Assembly: GCF_002257665.1 (NCBI RefSeq)
Contig: NZ_MQWB01000001.1
Coordinates: forward strand, 3,421,119 to 3,485,118
Direction: 5' to 3'
Source: Rubricoccus marinus
Lineage (GTDB): Bacteria; Bacteroidota; Rhodothermia; Rhodothermales; Rubricoccaceae
DNA length: 64,000 nt
The translations under genes were made by a program, and so were the position numbers. Below are positions 63,702-64,000 of the stretch, piece after piece. The number at the start of each line of letters is the position of its first letter. The first letter of the stretch is position 1. A model generated the notes under the pieces. It saw only the letters and a list, made by a program, of their open reading frames with translations, was not told the origin of the DNA and did not search any database.

Positions 63702-64000
63702 CTAGAAGAGGATGGGCTCGGCGTCCCGCTCCGTCACCGTCGGCAGGCCAGCGCCGATGTAGGTGGAGAACCACGCCTCGGTCGCGGGGAGACTCTCGGG
63801 CATCGCGCGCGGCGCGTGGGGGCTCAGGACACCAGCGGGAAGCGCGTTGGTGTAGGTGTTGAACTCGTAGCCTCCGCTAACCGAGCCGGAACGCGCATCG
63901 AACGCTTGCGAGAACGCGTAGGGGACCACTGGGTCCAGCGTGTGGTGATGGATCTGCACGTTCATGAGGTCGCTCTTGAAGAGAGACGCGGAGCGGCGGA
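63702..64000 (-). CDS. Alpha/beta-hydrolase-like protein, C-terminal part (runs off the window)
   Basis: The frame is open to the window edge. The visible ~99 residues include SDLMNVQIHHHTLDPVVPYAFSQAF, in which I-H-x-x-x-D-x-x-V-P resembles the acid-residue loop of alpha/beta hydrolases (G-x-x-D-P-x-V-P). The remainder (YNTYTNAL-like, and PESLPATEAWFSTYIGAG) fits a secreted esterase or lipase tail. An internal ATG at 63963-63965 is not the real start because the frame continues upstream. Confidence 0.6.
   Translation of the reverse strand, partial: RRSASLFKSDLMNVQIHHHTLDPVVPYAFSQAFDARSGSVSGGYEFNTYTNALPAGVLSPHAPRAMPESLPATEAWFSTYIGAGLPTVTERDAEPILF

Overview
The window is about 64 kb of a very GC-rich bacterial chromosome. 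It is densely coded, with short gaps and many ATGA, GTGA and TAGTG overlaps. Several things point to the marine Rhodothermota side of Bacteroidota, most likely Rubricoccaceae (a Rubricoccus or Rubrivirga relative); this is inference. They are: a division and cell-wall cluster without murF between murE and mraY (the Bacteroidota order), a protein with a type IX secretion C-terminal domain, DUF5686 and PorV-like outer-membrane proteins, a haloarchaeal-type (TSA motif) chloride-pump rhodopsin, and a heterodimer-type lycopene cyclase fused into one chain. The MurE DNPR motif and a dapF gene indicate meso-diaminopimelate peptidoglycan.

Layout. 1-9290 (minus): mraZ-rsmH-ftsL-ftsI-murE-mraY-murD-ftsW, tightly coupled, with MraZ-type operator boxes. 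9291-9556: a divergent regulatory region. 9557-10198 (plus): a LexA-like repressor that lacks both self-cleavage residues. 10.3-18.2 kb (mostly minus): a secreted beta-propeller protein, a DUF819 membrane protein, two coupled EutN/CcmL vertex proteins, a hotdog thioesterase, two paralogous surface proteins and phosphopentomutase. 19.8-21.5 kb: an arsenosugar pair (peroxidase-like protein and radical SAM ArsS). 21.5-25.4 kb: a lipoprotein, a DnaJ-family protein, then a three-gene rhodopsin operon. 25.5-36.5 kb: DUF5686 protein, peroxiredoxin, serine deaminase, RidA, dapF, tRNA nucleotidyltransferase and a di-haem peroxidase. 36.5-38.4 kb (minus): retinal synthesis (blh and lycopene cyclase). 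38.6-50.3 kb: outer-membrane proteins, phosphofructokinase, L,D-transpeptidase, a four-domain META/YbaY/META/MliC lipoprotein, a YeiH exporter, a TPR-AAA ATPase and a glycosyltransferase. 50.5-64 kb: gyrB, further glycosyltransferases, PorV-like barrels, a methyltransferase, pyrG with a NUDIX gene, tRNA-Glu, a GNAT enzyme and a partial hydrolase.

The most striking feature is not a gene. The decamer GCCTCTGGCG / CGCCAGAGGC occurs everywhere, roughly four to five times per kb in the parts I sampled (not counted exhaustively). It lies inside genes in all six reading phases and between genes, often as the perfect 18-base palindrome GCCTCTGGCGCCAGAGGC or in the opposite order CGCCAGAGGCCTCTGGCG, and very often next to stop codons. 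At about 70% GC, roughly one chance copy would be expected in the whole window. In proteins it leaves repeated Ala-Ser-Gly, Pro-Glu-Ala, Pro-Leu-Ala, Arg-Gln-Arg and Leu-Trp-Arg triplets and appears to have expanded linkers in essential enzymes. A second, rarer family with constant GTAGGGGC...GCCCCTAC ends and variable palindromic cores is also present, one copy being inside murD.

No rRNA, CRISPR array, transposase or phage gene was seen, and no gap without a gene exceeds about 300 bases.
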